7,611 nucleotides of DNA, from NCBI GenBank assembly GCA_024278345.1, contig JAJRTK010000457.1:1-7611 (forward strand), written 5' to 3'. Made by a program: the position numbers and the translations under genes. Below, piece by piece: positions 6,719 through 7,611 of this stretch (positions are counted from its first letter, which is position 1; each line of letters begins with the position of its first letter). The notes under the pieces were generated by a model. It had not been told where the DNA came from. It made no database searches and worked only from the letters and a program-made list of their open reading frames with translations. The stretch is from a bacterium (GTDB lineage Bacteria; CSSED10-310; JAJRTK01).

Positions 6719-7611
6719 AAGTTCTTGTTTTCGGCCTCAACTTCGCCCCGGAGCTCACCGGCATCGGCCGTTACACCGGGGAGCTGGCGGCGTGGTTGGC
6801 GGACCGCGGCCACGAGGTGCGGGCTGTAACGGCGCCACCGTACTATCCTGCGTGGCGAATCGGTGCCGGGTATCCGGGCTGGAGGTACCGGAGAGAGCGA
6901 TTCGGCTTGGTGGACGTGCGTCGTTGCCCGCTGTGGGTGCCTAGGCGTCCGACTGGGCTGACCAGGCTCTTGCATCTCGGCAGCTTCGCTGTGTCGAGCT
7001 CTCTGCTCACTCCGTCACTTCGCCGCTGGCGGCCGGACGTCATCTGGGCTGTCGAACCGACGCTTTTCTCCGCCCCCGGCGCGTTGCTTGTCGGTCGATT
7101 GTCTCAAGCGAAGTGTTGGCTCCATGTGCAGGATTTTGAGGTGGACGCAGCGTTCGGGCTGGGGTTGCTCAACGGCGGACTCGCGGAGCGAATGGTTCGC
7201 CAACTTGAAGCGGCCCTGATGCGGCGCTTTACGGTGGTTTCGACGATTTCCACGGGCATGCACAGGCGTCTTTTGGCCAAGGGAGTGGAGGAGAACAGGA
7301 CCTTTCTGCTTCCGAACTGGGCGGATTCTCGGTGCCGGTTCGATGCAGAGGGGCGCCGGCGGTTTCGGGTTCGGTATGGTGTGGCGGAAGACGCCGCGTT
7401 GGTGATGTACTCGGGGAATCTTGGGAAAAAACAGGGCCTTGAGTTGTTGCTGGAAGCGGCGCAGCGCTTGCCGACCGTGACCTTTATGGTGTGCGGCGAA
7501 GGGGCGGCCAAGCGAGGGCTGGTTGCACAGGCATCTCGTTTGGGTCTGACCAATGTTCGATTCCTGCCGTTACAGCCGGAGGAGGAATTGCCGGCGATGC
7601 TTTCGGCCGGA
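6715..7611 (+). CDS. wcaI: WcaI-family glycosyltransferase (GT4), 3' end beyond the window
   Basis: The first 299 codons of a GT-B glycosyltransferase; WcaI proteins have about 400 residues, so roughly a quarter is missing. It starts at GTG 6715, overlapping the TGA at 6716-6718. The N-terminal signature VFGLNFAPELTGIGRYTGEL (5-24) with LADRGHEVRAVTAPPYYPAW just after is highly typical of WcaI/WbuB-type fucosyltransferase-like enzymes. Further on are LHVQDFEVDAAFGLG (136-150), LLPNWAD (198-204) and the second-domain strand YSGNLGKKQGLELLLEA (232-248). WcaI acts in colanic acid synthesis in E. coli; here the symbol marks the family only, not the same sugar linkage. No Shine-Dalgarno precedes the GTG (the upstream bases are ATATCCCGCCA), so translation probably depends on ribosomes finishing the carbamoyltransferase at 6718. 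The amber codon 100 nt upstream would weaken that coupling. Confidence 0.9.
   Translation, partial: MKVLVFGLNFAPELTGIGRYTGELAAWLADRGHEVRAVTAPPYYPAWRIGAGYPGWRYRRERFGLVDVRRCPLWVPRRPTGLTRLLHLGSFAVSSSLLTPSLRRWRPDVIWAVEPTLFSAPGALLVGRLSQAKCWLHVQDFEVDAAFGLGLLNGGLAERMVRQLEAALMRRFTVVSTISTGMHRRLLAKGVEENRTFLLPNWADSRCRFDAEGRRRFRVRYGVAEDAALVMYSGNLGKKQGLELLLEAAQRLPTVTFMVCGEGAAKRGLVAQASRLGLTNVRFLPLQPEEELPAMLSAG

Noticed and set aside
6582-6944. Open frame of 120 codons spanning the end of the carbamoyltransferase and the start of the WcaI-like gene
   Set aside because: It is in a different frame from both conserved proteins, and its translation is arginine- and serine-rich with no motif.

Overview
The window is a fragment of a surface-polysaccharide (O-antigen, capsule or exopolysaccharide) gene cluster from a bacterium of moderately high GC content. 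All genes lie on the + strand and are packed with almost no space between them. A proteobacterium is plausible from the gene mix (asparagine-synthetase-type amidotransferase, NodU/CmcH-type carbamoyltransferase, WcaI-type glycosyltransferase). Nothing here fixes the taxon: there is no rRNA, tRNA or housekeeping marker.

Layout. Bases 1-93 are the last 30 codons of an upstream gene I cannot identify. Bases 94-247 are a short non-coding gap with no convincing promoter or terminator. Then come an asnB-type glutamine-dependent amidotransferase (248-2041), a GT-B family 4 glycosyltransferase (2046-3206), a zinc-ribbon class I methyltransferase starting at GTG (3196-4071), a GT-A family 2 glycosyltransferase (4047-4973) and a sugar O-carbamoyltransferase (4970-6616). 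Last is the 5' part of a WcaI-type GT4 glycosyltransferase starting at GTG (6715 to the window end). The spacing from asnB onward is +4, -11, -25 and -4 bp, and -4 bp again if the carbamoyltransferase is read through its amber codon. This is what one expects of one translationally coupled operon.

How they may work together (inference). Three glycosyltransferases would add sugars to a lipid-linked repeat unit. Three modifying enzymes would decorate it: amidation of a uronic-acid carboxyl (AsnB-like), methylation (methyltransferase) and O-carbamoylation (NodU-like). The product would be a polar glycan bearing amide, methyl and carbamoyl groups.

The most notable observation is an in-frame TAG at 6614-6616 inside the conserved C-terminal motif of the carbamoyltransferase. 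The same frame then continues as clear homologous sequence for 33 more codons to a TGA at 6716-6718, which overlaps the next gene's GTG by 4 bp. The original gene therefore almost certainly ended at 6718, and the window carries a nonsense allele (or a base-call error). A second observation is that GC content shifts inside genes rather than between them. I did not find a new type of system; this is an accessory polysaccharide locus with one lesion and a mosaic composition.
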